From Alopecurus myosuroides (Eukaryota > Streptophyta > Magnoliopsida > Poales > Poaceae): DNA of 64,000 nt. The stretch covers positions 161,918,696 through 161,982,695 of the forward strand of contig CM054060.1 of assembly GCA_028641055.1 (NCBI GenBank). Reading direction: 5' to 3'. The first letter of the stretch is position 1. Every line of letters starts with the position of its first letter. Both the position numbers and the translations under genes were made by a program. This document shows, piece by piece, positions 1 through 11,667 of this stretch. The notes beneath the pieces are model-generated. The model was not told the origin of the DNA and did not search any database. It saw nothing but the letters and a program-made list of their open reading frames with translations.

Positions 1-2
1 CT

Positions 3-3000
3 TTCGGGATGCAAGAAGAACTTCAAGAGCTGGCAAAAACCACGGATCACTCCGTGATGCCCCACACGAAGAAAAACGTGCCTGAACTGGAGTTCAGCGC
101 CAACAGTGACACCCGAAAGCATCAAGTGCACCCGACAGATTCTGCGAAGACAACGATGGTCTCAACTACCCTTTCGCAAGCATAGGAAAGCGCGCTCGTC
201 GAATTCCTCCGTGAGTACTGGGAAATTTTCGCCTGGCAGCCCTCAGATATGCCAGGAATACCCAGGGAGTTTGCCGAGCACTCACTAGAAGTCTTTCCAG
301 ATGCCAAACCCATCAAACAGACTACTCGATGATTTTCAGAACCCAAGCAGAAGGCGCTTGGAGAAGAAGTAAACAGATTGCTAGCAGCAAAATTCATTAG
401 GGAGATCAAGATATCCACTTGGTTAGCAAACCCGGTGCTGGTCCCCAAAAAGAACACGGACATCCTTCGGGTATGCATCGACTACACGTCGTTAAACAAG
501 CACTGCCCCAAGGATAACTTTCCCCTCCCACGAATCGACCAGATCGTGGACTCTACGGCATGCTGTCAACGCCTCTCCTTCCTGGACACCTATTCGGGAT
601 ATAATCAGATCCGGATGAAACAGGAGGACGAAGAAAAGACATCATTCATCACACCACACGGTGTATATTGCTACACGACAATGCCCTTCGGGCTCAAGAA
701 CGCAGGCGCAACATACCAGCGCTGCATGCAAAAATGCCTCGCCAAGCTCATTGGCAAGAACGTACAAGTATACGTTGACGACATTGTCATCAAGACTCGA
801 GTTGAGGACACACTCCTCGAGGATATCAGAGAAACATTCGACGCCCTCAACGCATACATGATCAAGCTCAACCCGACAAAATGCGTCTTTGGCGTTCCAG
901 CAGGAAAACTTATCGGGTACCTGGTATCCGCCAGAGGCATCGAAGCCAACCCAGAGAAAATACAAGCAATATTGACTATGAAGGAGCCAACCAATCTACG
1001 CGGAGTCCAGCAGCTCGCAGGGCGACTAGCCGCCTTGAGCAGGTTCATCGCACGATTGGGAGAGCAAGCGTTACCCTTCTACAAGCTATTGAAGAAGACG
1101 GACAAATTCGAGTGGACACCAGAAGCTAAGCAAGCGTTCGCAGACTTGAAGCGATCGCTGCAAAGCAGGCGCGTCCTTGCAACACCGCAAGAAAGGGAGC
1201 CACTCTACTTGTACCTAGCCGCCACAAACCAGGTCATCAGCACATCAATCGTAGTCGAACGACCTGAGGAGGGCAAAGCGTACGGAGTCCAACGACCGAT
1301 CTATTACATCAGTGAAGTGCTCTCGCCGTGCAAGTAACGATATCATCATTACCAGAAGCTCGCATATGGAGTTGTTCTTACAGCCTGAAAGCTCAAGCAC
1401 TATTTCTAGGAACACGCCATTACAGTGGTTAATGATGCGTCACTCGGGACAATCATGAACAACCCTATGGCATCCGGAAGAATAGCCAAATGGAGCATCG
1501 AGTTGGGCGCTTGGGACATCACTTATGCACGACGCAACACAGTCAAATCCCAGGTACTCGTGGAATTCCTAAGCGAGTGGACAGAGCTACAAACGCCCGG
1601 ACCGCCTGAGTACACGAGCAACTGGATAATGTACTTTGACGGGTCCAAAAGAAACGAAGGAGCATGAGCTGGAATCGTCCTCATATCGCCTAGGGGAGAT
1701 AAGATGCAATACGTCCTACGATTGGACTTTCCACCCGATGATCCAGCATCGAACAACGATGCAGAATATGAAGCCCTGTTGCACGGGATGAAGATGGCAG
1801 TCGCCTGTGGAGCCACCCGATTAATGATCTACGGCGACTCCAATATCATCGTGCAGCAGACAATGAAAGAATGCGACACAATTGCTGAAAACATGGTCGC
1901 ATATCGCGACATGTACAACCTACTCGAAGGAAGCTTCAAAGGATGCGAGCTGAAGCACATTGCGAGATCCAGCAACGAAGAAGCAGATAGACTGGCAAAC
2001 ATGGGTTCCACAAACACACCCATACCGCCAGGAATATATTTCGAACGGATAACCAAGCGCTCAGTCAAAGTAAAAAAAGTTGCAGGAGCACCCGCAGCAC
2101 CAGAAACAGAGGTCAGCCCGCAAGTTGCCATCATCGAGCTTATTCATAACATTTCACGACAGGTTTTTCTGGTCGAGCCAGTCTGGACGCAGAAATACCT
2201 CGACTACCTGTCCAACAGACAGCTCCCGGTCGACCCCCGCGAGGCTCGGCAGATAATCAGACGCAGTAAATCCTTTCGGGTAGTCAACGGAGAATTATAC
2301 AAGCAAAGCATCTCGGGTATACTTCAGCGCTGCATCGCACCCGAAGATGGCAAAGAATTACTCCAGGACATCCACCAAGGAGACTGTGGACATCACGCTA
2401 GCTGGAAAACAATCATGGGAAAAGCCTTCCGAGCTGGATTCTACTGGCTCACGGCAGCCACCGACTCAAGGGAGCTGGTCGAAAGATGCAACGCTTGCCA
2501 GCGATTTGCACCAAGACCACATGCACCTGCTACAGAATTGCACATGATACCCATCGCCTGGCCCTTTGCACAATGGGGGCTGGACATGGTAGGACCACTA
2601 CGCAAGTCCACGTCGGGTGGATATACACACTTGCTGGTCGCAGTCGACAAATTTACCAAATGGATCGAGGCCATGCCAGTAACTTCGGCTAGCGCCCAAT
2701 GCGCCGTCAAGTTCCTCGATTCCATCGTATGCAGATTTGGGGTACCACACGACATCATTACAGACAATGGTACAAACTTCACAGCAAAGGAAACACAGCA
2801 GTTCTGCGAGGAAAAGGGCATCAACTTCAAGTTTGCTTCAGTTGCCCACCCGCAAACGAACGGACAAGTCGAAAGATCCAATGGCTTAGTCTCAGCCGGC
2901 ATCAAGAAACGTCTACTCGATCGTCTACACCCAGCGGAAGGACATTGGGTTGAAGAGTTACCCTCCGTACTATGGAGCTTACGCACAACTCCAAATCGAT

Positions 3001-3419
3001 CCACAAACTACACACCATTTTTCATGGTATACGGGGCAGAAGCAGTCCTTCCCGAGGATGTCAGATTCAGCGCCCCACGGGTTGTGGCCTACAGCGAAGA
3101 AACCTCCAACAAGGCACTCGCAGAAGATATGGACGCACTTGATGAAATGCGCAACATTGCGCTCACAAGATCTGCGGTATATCAACAATCACTGCGAAAC
3201 TATCATAGTCGCCGCATACGCCACAGAGCATTCGTAGTAGGAGATCTGGTGCTGCGACTCAAGCAGAAGGAGGGACACAAGCTCGAGCCACCATGGGATG
3301 GACCCTTCATCATACACGAAGTTATCCCAGGTGGAGCCTACAGGCTGAAGAATCCATCGACTGGAGGAATCTATTCCAACCCTTGGAATATTGCACACCT
3401 CCGCAAATTTTATCCCTAG
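3..3419 (+). pseudogene. pol: Tat-lineage gypsy pol (RT, RNase H, aRNase H, integrase), six in-frame stops
   Basis: One reading frame runs unbroken by frameshifts from base 3 to the natural stop at 3417-3419. It shows the RT core (FLDTYSGYNQIRM; catalytic YVDD at 771-782; MPFGLKNAGATYQR), the classical RNase H region to about 1560, an archaeal-type RNase H (DGS near 1639, AEYEAL near 1760, YGDSN near 1832, EEADRLA near 1984), the integrase zinc finger (HH then CNAC, 2390-2500) and the integrase triad (LDMVG near 2583, TDNGTNF near 2763, ERSNG near 2872). It ends with the family-typical NPWNIAHLRKFYP. Stops at 183-185, 330-332, 1335-1337, 1386-1388, 1407-1409 and 1665-1667 interrupt it. The longest open piece is 1704-3419 (571 codons, aRNase H plus integrase). 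Domain identity is certain at motif level; it is non-functional as an intact polyprotein. Confidence 0.93.
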
Positions 3420-3696
3420 ATTTACTTGTTCTCACAACAATAAGGCTATACTAGCCACTCTTGTAGCTCGAATACATGACTTCTCAGTCATCGCAATAAA
3501 ATACATGGTTTCTCAACCATATTTACTCGAAGATTATTCATCCTTACATGATAAATAGTTACAGGTACACACCCCATAAACACACGGGGGCTACGCCTAC
3601 AACTAAACGTCACAGGAAAATCTATACATACAGGGTTACACACCTTACAACAGTTTTACAAACTATACGGCATCACAGGATGTACACATCCAACAA

Positions 3697-4504
3697 TCAA
3701 TCATGGCGCTGAGCATTCTCAGTCGCCAACACTCTATCTACTTCATCAGAGGTCAGTCGAATGATCTTTTCCGCTGCAGGACGAACAACATAATAATGCG
3801 GCGAAATATCATCGATTGGACCATCTGGAAGCCTAGCTACGGAGTTAAAATTCACCTCAGGATGCCATATTCGGACAAAGGAGAGAGCCACCACCGCGCC
3901 ACAAGTCATCTGGTTGCGCACACACTCGCGAATCTCTCCCTCTTGCCCGAATAGTCTGAGGAGATGACTCCAGTCTTCAGGACCCCTTTGCAGCGGATAG
4001 AACGCAGCGTTCATCGCAACCAAGACCTCGTGAAAAGAACTCACGAGAACTTTTGCTTGGATGACACGGAACTTCAAAGTACCCAGCACAAAGCCTCGAC
4101 TGCGATCAGACCAAAAGTTACTCGCATGAGGCTTTGAGCTGCCAGCTTCCTGAAGAATGTGGTTTTCTACCCACAGTTTTTCCTCCCTATCATCCGGTTT
4201 AACAACTGAAGAGCAAACATGCACGATTAGACAAGGAAATAAGACAAAGGAGACTAGGGGGCTGCATTACTTACACAGCAAGTCCCTGGCGACAGAAGCT
4301 AACTCGTCCATCAAAAACTGTTCGCGTTCAGTCGCCGGTTTTTGCTTGGACTTCGCCACATCGGCTACCCCGCGCAAAGCTTTCAGCTTGCGCTCACCCT
4401 CTTGGACCCGATCACGCAGACCTGCATAGGTCCCAACAGCGGCAACAAGAGGATTTGCTAGAGTAGCACGTCCACCTGAAGGTTCTGCGGCAACCCCAGC
4501 AGCC
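3697..4504 (-). pseudogene. Antisense two-exon gene module in Tat element, C-terminal type domain
   Basis: Antisense to the element, two coding-like blocks are separated by a short intron: about 4504-4277 (acceptor TTCCAG before GCTGCTGGGG, donor GTAAGT near 4277) and about 4213-3697 (acceptor CTTCAG, stop at 3697-3699). The second exon is rich in hydrophobic helices (FHEVLVAMNAAFYPL, CGAVVALSFVRIWHP) and resembles the C-terminal half of the antisense ORF proteins (aORF) known from grass Tat elements. No catalytic motif is visible and its biochemical role is unknown. It lies downstream (on the minus strand) of the larger antisense region at 4718-7651, which already ends in its own stop, so this may be a second, partly duplicated C-terminal module. 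Confidence 0.5.
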
Positions 4505-4569
4505 TGGAAGAATACAAGGAAAGGAGTAAGAAGCCCTATTCGAGATATATCTAGTCACATGTTCGACGG

Positions 4570-5912
4570 GTGCCTCGGGGGCTACTCCCATCGGGAGAAA
4601 ATATACAACTGCAGGAAGCATTTTTCAGAAGAACATCTCGATTAAAGACAGTGAAAATACGGGAATACATCCCAAGGTTCATTACAATCAAACCGGTAAG
4701 GCAAAAGAAAAACAAGACTAAGAAGCTACAGTGGTGCTCCCACTCGCGGCAGTCGTCCCTCCCTTAAGTCGAGCAAACAGCCCAGACAACTTCCGAGCGA
4801 GGATGGCGGCTGGCTCACCAAAACGACGAAGCCCTACCTTTTGGCCCGTGGAAGGATCGACTGGGAGATCCGAGTAGGCCTCCTCCAAGCCGCTGACTCC
4901 ATGCGCCAGCGCGAACTGGATGGCCGTCTTCGCCCCAGACTCCGACTGAGCGACCACGTAAGCATCAAGGAGATTGCTGTCCGAGAAGATCTTCAGCAGG
5001 TCACCTAGCGCGGGTGGAGATGCAGCATTGACGAGAAGGCGACCATGCAGCTGCGTCAACACTTGAGTGGCATTGTCAACCAAGGAGCAAACTCCTTCGG
5101 CATGCCTCTTGAGTTGAGCAAGGGAGTCAGTCAGCACGTCTACCCGCTGGACTCCGGGAATTTCCAGAGGAACACCCAGAAGACCTACAAAGAAAAGAAC
5201 GTCAAGACTCAAAAAATCCACCAGGACAGAAGACGAAACTGCAAAAGCCAGAATAACCTACCCGCAAAACGCTCGGCGAGAGGACGAAGGAAAGTGACAA
5301 GGTCAGCATCCGCCTTATTGCCAGCATCCTCCAAACTCTTCAAAGCATTCTGGGCAGCCACAAGCTTTCCTTCAAGATCCTCCGATCGCATGCATGCAGC
5401 TTCAAGTTCTCGTCGAACAGCCGCTAGATCAGCCTCCTGAGCTGTTGCCCGATCAGAAATACTGTCCTTCTCGGCCTTCGAAAACTCAAGTTGAGCTGCA
5501 TAGCGACATTTGTCAAAAGCCAAGAATTGACGAAAGCATGAAAACAAGAAAAGATGGTAAAACTTACTTCGAAGAAGCTCGTTTTCGGAGATGAGTCGAC
5601 TACGGTCTGCCCGAAGCGTCCCGCACTCCGACTCAGCAAAAACAACGCGGCGGCCAATCGCCGCAAGGGAGTCAACGAGCGACTGCAAAGAACACAGAAA
5701 TAGAAGAATTAGAAGAGAAAAATTGGAGCCTATACCCGATTGCAATCAATCGAGTAAAGCCTCGGGGGCTACTCCCATCGGGAGCACTGCGGTGCACCCG
5801 ATAAAACCAAGAAGAAGGAAAAGACAGTCTTTGAGCCTGTATCTGATCACATGTGATCGACTACAGCCTCGGGGGCTACTCCCATCGGGAGCACTGTCGT
5901 GCACCCGATAAC
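4570..5912 (+). repeat. Dispersed copies of the element's polypurine-tract motif
   Basis: The block GCCTCGGGGGCTACTCCCAT is repeated at about 4573, 5760 and 5866. The last two copies continue into a shared tail containing GTGCACCCGATAA. Shorter versions (CGGGGGCTAC) occur at 3584 and 6047. The true polypurine tract with the same core (CTCGGGGGCTAC) lies at 8858-8869, next to the LTR. Most copies fall between antisense coding blocks. Confidence 0.7.
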
Positions 5913-7651
5913 AAATTAAAGGCAAGTAACATAATTTACCTGGCCCTTGGCACGGGAGAGGGGGTCTGCTGAGCTACCCGTCACCTCTTTTGAAGCTGAA
6001 GCTCCGGCAGCAGAACTAGGAACTCCATGTTCCGTAGTCGCCACATTGGGGGCTACGCTGGGCGAATTCTGGACAGTGCCAGCAGTAGGAGTCTCACCCG
6101 CAGCTCCTGCTTTATTCCTCCTTTCGGGAGGAAGGGAAGAGGCATACCTGCAAGGACTAATGGTTTGCAGGCTGCAACAAAAAACAAAGCGTCAGCATAG
6201 ATGCAAAGGAAAACGTTCTACTAAGAACGAGGAGAAAAACTTACTCATCATCTTCATCCTCATCCAGCATATCCGCATTCCAGGCGGTTTGGATTACTGG
6301 GAACGAGGGAGAAGGGGCGAGTGAGCGCAGCGGAGTCGCAGAGATGGGATCCTTCCCGGGAGAGTCCTCCAAGGAGTTGTCTTTGGAGGTAGCCTCGTCA
6401 TCCTCCACTCGACGACGCTTGCGGGGAAGGAGACCGCCATTCGAGCCCTCTGCACCATCCGAAGAATCGTGCTCGGAACTTGAAGAAGCATTGGCAACGC
6501 TGGTATCGGCTGGGCCGTCCAGGTTACTCGCCAATAAATCCGAGGCTTCCTCTTCAGAAATTGGAGGGTAGCAGTTGGCCACGGATAAGCTCTACGTGGA
6601 AGACAGAAGAAAGCAAGAAAAAATGCAATCGACTGAAACTCAGAACAAGCAAGAAAATCAAAGAGGAGAAGAAGAATGAACTCACCTCGGCTGGCGGAGG
6701 CCTTGACGCGTCGAAGGCTGCGACTGTGCAGTCGGGGAATTTCTCTCCCACCTTCAGGCTAGTGATAGCCGCGATCTTCTTCTCGAACTCGACGTTCGAG
6801 AGCTCCTCGCGACTCACTCGGCTAGGATCCTCAGAGCCTTGGTACTCCCATATCGTGGAAGGTCTGAGCTGCAGAGGCTGGATCCCGCGCTTGAGGAAAA
6901 TGCCCGCCAGGTGCAGCCCGTTTAGCACGACTCCAGCACCCTGGTCGCGAAGGGCGGCCACCCTGGCGAGTAGCGGCGCGACGACCTCGGTTTCTTCGGT
7001 CGACAACTTGTGCGCCCAGGACTTCCTCTTCTTCAAAACAGCAAACAGATGGAATTCTTGAATCCCATCCGAGCTGTTGTCGATGACGTAAAACCACTTT
7101 TTCCTCCATCCCTGGGCGGAGTCGATGAAGTACATGCTGAAGTAGCTGGCCTCCGATTTCGCTTGGATCCCAAAGCCACCCGTGCGTAGCGGCTCGCCAG
7201 GCTCGGAGTCTACTCGCGATTTCTCGCGGAAGATCCAAACTTTGAAAAGGGCCTTCCAGAGCCCCCAGTGTGGGCGAATGCCTAAGAAGCATTCGCAGAA
7301 CACGATGAAGCACGATATGTGCTGCACCGCGTTCGGAGGAAGATCGTGAAGCTCTATGCCATAGACATACAACAACCCGATGAGAAATGGATGAAGGGGA
7401 AAAGAGAGACCGCGCGACACGTGGTCCGCAAAGACCACGCGTTCGTTCGCTTGCGGATTGGGTACCTCCTCCTTCTTGCCGAGGCGCACCCGCTTCTCGG
7501 ACTCCACGGGCAGCAAACCCTCGCGCTGCATCTCCTTGAGGCTCTTCGCCGTAGTATTAGGCGAATGCCAGTCGCCCAAGCGCGGCGCTGGTTGCGCCGA
7601 AGCTTCACCGGATGCGGAAACGGCAGAACCACGTCTCTTTCCGCCAGCCAT
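4718..7651 (-). pseudogene. Spliced antisense gene of Tat element (PF04195-like 'gypsy-type transposon' protein)
   Basis: A multi-exon antisense gene. The first exon starts at ATG 7649-7651 (MAGGKRRGSA) and ends at a good donor (CCGAG|GTGAGT) at 6686/6685. It carries the conserved block of the 'putative gypsy type transposon' family: PLHPFLIGLLYVYGIELHDL, then CECFLGIRPHWGLWKALF and GWRKKWFYV. Later coding blocks are about 6582-6241 (acidic, with nuclear-signal-like PRKRRRVEDDE, donor GTAAGT), 6148-5950, 5694-5580, 5497-5270 (coiled-coil-like, A/E/L-rich) and 5195-4718 (alpha-helical, ending GSTTVAS). Short introns with GT/AG ends separate them. Such aORFs are documented in Tat elements; their function is unknown. 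The exon 1/exon 2 phase does not join cleanly at the sites I see, so some boundaries are uncertain or the gene is damaged. Confidence 0.6.
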
Positions 7652-8162
7652 GACTGTCAGCACGAGCTTGAGGGAAGGAAGAAGATGAGCGCGAGGAGGA
7701 AGAAGGACTGGAAGACGAAGGCTGGGAAAGTTTTACCGCATCGCATAGACCCATACTTATACACGGAACAAATCGATACTGGCCACTCGATGCGCCACGT
7801 GGCGCTCATCGCAGCCACCACGTGTGAAGACGAAACGAGGAGGCGGTGAACGCTGTTTCCTGCCACGATCTTCACGCATTTACTGCACGGTTTGCATGAA
7901 AACCGGGAACGACGTCTCGTTTCCCGGTCAAAAAGCTGACTATGTGGGCCAACCCATCTGCTCTCACTCCGTCACGTCCCATCGGGAGGAGAAAAGTGCG
8001 CCATGACGTCATAGCGTGCATCATTAAATTGAAGAAAGCTTCGAATGGAAAGTTCAAACGCGAAAATAACTTCGTATGAACAAAACTCCTTCGAATAGAA
8101 ACAACTCCTTCATGGACAAATCATGAAGCAAGACCTCTTTAAGCAGAGAAAAATACCCTACA

Positions 8163-8255
8163 CACGAAAACTCTTTCGTATGGGTGCAGCATCCCAAACA
8201 TGAAAACTCTTTCATATGGGCACAAAATTCCTAACACGAAAACTCTTTCGTATGA
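8163..8255 (+). repeat. Short degenerate tandem repeat upstream of the 3' LTR
   Basis: Three copies of a unit around GAAAACTCTTTCGTATG start near 8163, 8200 and 8235, spaced about 36 bp apart, with weaker copies upstream (8065-8115). Each unit contains a small palindrome (ACGAAA/TTTCGT). It is internal to the Tat element and not CRISPR-like. Confidence 0.6.
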
Positions 8256-8869
8256 ATGAAAGAACTTCTAATTCAAAATTTACACGAGTGGGAAGAACCT
8301 ACCTTTTCACTCACATGATATTTATACATCATAAAAACCTGGATCGTTCGGCCGACTAGGCACATCCGGATGCCATATTCTTCGAATATGAAGGTAAGAC
8401 CCGAAAGATCTCTCTTGAGGGCCTGGAATCGCACTCAAAGCTGCGTCCTCCGGTATGATTCCGTGTCAACAACACGAAGAAAAATCCTAGCGGACGCGCC
8501 GGGTACCCCCATAGGTTAAGTTCGACTCGATAAGACCACAACGGCCCAGTCGCAACAATCACCTTATCGGGTTCGAGTCGGAGGTCTCGAATCTGTGTAG
8601 GCCAGATTTTTTTTTGCCCTAGTCGCAATTAATTGGCCCTGATCTCTCGGGAGAGCCAACCTACTGCGCCACATCCTTCTGCGATAAAAAGCCATAAAAA
8701 CAGGCACTTGCATTGCTCGATACTCGAGTACGAAAACTCATTACACAGGGTACGCGCCCTTTAAACAAGAAACAACTAAGCTGGTTATCCACAAGAAAGA
8801 AAGACCGAGATAGGTTTGACCGTCTACTCGACTGGAAAAATCCCACTCGAGCAAACGCTCGGGGGCTAC

Positions 8870-9350
8870 TGACGAAGATATGGATCCTGGACCCTGCGGG
8901 TAAGGACACCCCATCTCAGGCCGAGGGTTAAGGCCCAAGAAGGGAAGCCCTTGGAGTATTCCGGAAGGCCCACATGAAGCCCACCCGCAATGCCTTGCGG
9001 GCTAAGTTAGGAAACTTGTAACCGACATAGGGTTAGAGTTCGAGTCCTCTCCGGGTAGGGTTTGAGACCTGGCCACCTATATAAGGCCAGGAGAATCACC
9101 GGAAGAGGACCAAGCTATACCGCACCACCAAAGCCTTGAACTCGAGATCTTGCTCTCGATTCGAGCAACCACCATTGTAGCCGATCTACTCAATAATACA
9201 GATCGACAGAGGCAGGAGTAAGGGTTTTACCTCCACGAGGGCCCTGAACCTGGGTAAATCTCGCCCCCTGTCTAGCCGACGATTCCACCAACGCTCATGG
9301 GTTCTCCTATTCTAAACCCGATAGGTTCACCTAAGGGATTTGTAGAGTCA
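8870..9350 (+). repeat. 3' LTR of the Tat element
   Basis: The LTR starts with TGACGAAGATATGG directly after the polypurine tract CGCTCGGGGGCTAC and ends at ...GTAGAGTCA, giving TG...CA ends over about 481 bp. A TATA-like TATATAA lies at 9078-9084. The following GAGAT (9351-9355) is the likely target-site duplication, as host integrase coding resumes there. Confidence 0.75.
9078..9084 (+). promoter_or_regulatory. LTR TATA box (TATATAA)
   Basis: TATATAA in CACCTATATAAGGCCAGG, about 210 bp into the 481-bp LTR, where an LTR Pol II promoter is expected. The start site itself was not determined. Confidence 0.55.
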
Positions 9351-9697
9351 GAGATTCGACACCTTGCCTTCAGCGAGAACAAGCAAGGAGAACTCCACGC
9401 TGAAGATCTGCTGCTCCTCGAGGAGGCAAGAAATCGCCCGCCGTCCGCGAAGTGTGGTACCAGCAATGGCTGCATCGCTACCACATCAACAACATCAGGC
9501 CACACACTAGAGGTGGACGACCTGGTCTTGAGAAGAATCCTCTCCAGGGAATGCTTGCACAAGATCTCTCCCATGTGGGAGGGGCGTACTGGGTAGCGCA
9601 CATCATGCGCCCAGGAGCGGCACGCCTAGGGACGGAAGACGGCACGCTCGTGCCCAACCCGTGGAACATCCAACACCTACAGAAGTTCTACCTGTGA
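9351..9697 (+). pseudogene. pol: Integrase C-terminal end of the host Tat element, frameshifted
   Basis: Pieces of the integrase tail are readable in two frames: LAFSENKQGELHAEDLLLLE, then YQQWLHRYHINNIRP, DDLVLRRILSRECLHKISPM, and finally NPWNIQHLQKFYL with a stop at 9695-9697. This mirrors the end of the first element's pol (GDLVLRLKQ..., NPWNIAHLRKFYP) at clearly different sequence, so it is another family of the same lineage. At least two frame changes occur, near 9450-9520 and near 9590. Confidence 0.8.
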
Positions 9698-10876
9698 CGC
9701 CACGTAAAAACGACGCCATGACCTCTCTTCGTGAGGGTCTCATGGTGCTTCTCAACGGGCGTGCCACATGGCCGCGAGAGCTTCTACCCACACAAGTGGG
9801 ATCCCCGTTCTGGCGGGGAAAACTTTTGTTTCTCGAGGGCGCCACAAGGCCACTACATCCTCGAATTATGCATATGAACTCGCACGAGTATCGGCCCCAT
9901 GACGATGGGAGTCCCGTGTCCGCACGGTGACGTCAAGTGCCTCTTGGGGGACTACAAGGTCACGACATCCCCAAGCGTTATGTAATGGAAGTCTCACCTA
10001 GAAGTAAAGCCCAAGCCATTTCCTCTAACTGCACTTGGCACCTCGACAAGTATTTTCTCTTCGGGAGTGAGCGTTTGCGATTTCCTCTCGAGGACACCTC
10101 ACGAGCGGGGGCTAGAATCGGTACCCGTGCACGGGTGAGACCCAATCATATTAAACCCAAGCGACAGAGCTCTATCTAAACGAGTTGCTACCGTGCATGA
10201 CACCTCACCAAAGTCCTTGGTGCTGACTTCCTCGCGAGGCATCCACGAGGGAAACAACAAACACACATTTCTGTTCGCTGCAAAAATACCCGCCTCCCTC
10301 ACGAGGCAAAGAACGAAGTCCTCCGTGAGGAACAAAAAATACCTCCACAAGGGATCAACAGAAGGCACCTCGAAGGACCACCTGCAGACACACCCCTCTC
10401 CTCGCCAAGGGAAACAACCTAAGTCCCACATCTCGTTTTCACCTCTAGAGCCCCCCTTTTCGGAAGATATTCAGAGAACTCCACTAGCACATAAAACGAT
10501 TGCAAAGAGAAAGAACATACTTTTTCAAGTTTTATATTCCATTCATGAGATACATCTCAGCGCACAAGCATATTGCAGATCGATTATAGAGACAAAAAGG
10601 ACAGAAAAGTTCGGAGAGAGCTACTCCCTTTACGTGTCTGCACGGAAGGTGTGGTGGCAGGCCGCGGGAGCCCGTCTCACCACAGCTACGAGATATGGGC
10701 GGCCGAGGAGAAGGCCGAGGATCCCTAAGAGGGGGAAAGCTACTGGCTGGGATGGTCAAGCTTTCCCTCTGGATGAAGGCACTCAAGCCCTGGCCGAGTC
10801 GGACTTGCTGTCCTCTAGCTTGACGCCCGAGGCGTCTTCCTCGTCCTCCTCATCCTCATCGTCCTCCTTACCGTCG

Positions 10877-11293
10877 TCACCACCGCCATCGCTGCTCCCG
10901 CTTTCCACGCAACACTCCTCGCGCTCGCCGCGACACACGGCCGCTGGAACAAAACTCCACGTCCGCCCACCAGGGACCGTTGATGCACCCCACCACTTGG
11001 AGCCAGAGCCCTCTAGGGTTGCGGTCAATCGTCCTCACAAAGGAATCCGAGATCTTTAGTCGGCTGCGGAGGCGGCCGCAAAGTCCCACCAGGAACTCGT
11101 GCACCAGCACGCGGGTGTCCTCCGCCCAGCAGGGAATGAGATTCTCCGCCACGCCATGGACGCGGGATGCCCGTGCACTGCGGCCACGGCAGCTTCGAGG
11201 GCTCGGATCAGCATGAGCCCCAGACCCCTCCGGCACATCAGCATCCGTCAGCACCATCCGTGCACTACGTCTTAGGGCCGCGGCCAAGTCCAT
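10877..11293 (-). CDS. Antisense ORF in the second Tat element, function unknown
   Basis: A 138-codon ORF antisense to the element, beginning MDLAAALRRSARMVLTDADV and rich in Arg, Gly and Trp. It lies in the same relative place (between pol and the 3' LTR, opposite strand) as the antisense gene of the first element. I see no domain I can name. High GC can create chance ORFs, so coding status is uncertain. Confidence 0.3.
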   Translation of the reverse strand: MDLAAALRRSARMVLTDADVPEGSGAHADPSPRSCRGRSARASRVHGVAENLIPCWAEDTRVLVHEFLVGLCGRLRSRLKISDSFVRTIDRNPRGLWLQVVGCINGPWWADVEFCSSGRVSRRARGVLRGKREQRWRW

Positions 11294-11667
11294 CGGCGAG
11301 CCACGACCTCACCCACCATGAGCCATGCGCACTCTGCTCCTTTCGCGGGGGAGAGGACAGAGAAAGAGAAGGAAGCGGAAGCAAAGATGGCGCTTGGAAG
11401 GGAGCGGAGCACCCCCTATTTATGCCCGGGCTAGGAACCCCCCACAATCAGTCCGCCTCCTCGCTGGCCCGGGTATCGAAGAGAGGAAGCGCGTCCCAAT
11501 GAAGGATTGGACCTAACGCAAAGAGAATGACTGCTTAGTGGCGCCGCGCCAGAGAAGTTATTACTACGAGACGTTTCCGCCACACCTAGGGAGATCGTGG
11601 GTCTCTCCCACGAACCGTGCCGCTTCGCCTCGTCCGGATGCATGCCCATCGCGGGCCCGAGGGCTAC

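Larger units (their letters stand above)
1..9350 (+). mobile_element. Ty3/gypsy retrotransposon, Tat lineage, 5' end outside window
   Basis: From the left edge the order is end of protease/linker, reverse transcriptase, RNase H, a second archaeal-type RNase H, integrase, a long non-pol region with antisense exons, a polypurine tract and a 3' LTR. The dual RNase H plus antisense genes between pol and the 3' LTR is the known hallmark of Tat-lineage plant gypsy elements. The 5' LTR, gag and most of protease lie outside the window. The right end is placed at the TCA at 9348-9350, because the next bases (GAGATTCGACAC) read in frame as integrase of the host element; an alternative end is the ACA at 9359-9361. 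The element is degenerate in pol and probably cannot move on its own. Confidence 0.88.

Noticed and set aside
2441..3004. 187-codon ORF antisense to integrase
   Set aside because: Shadow of the conserved integrase frame; no independent coding signal.
8163..8255. CRISPR-like repeat array
   Set aside because: Only three degenerate units with short, variable spacing inside a plant retrotransposon.
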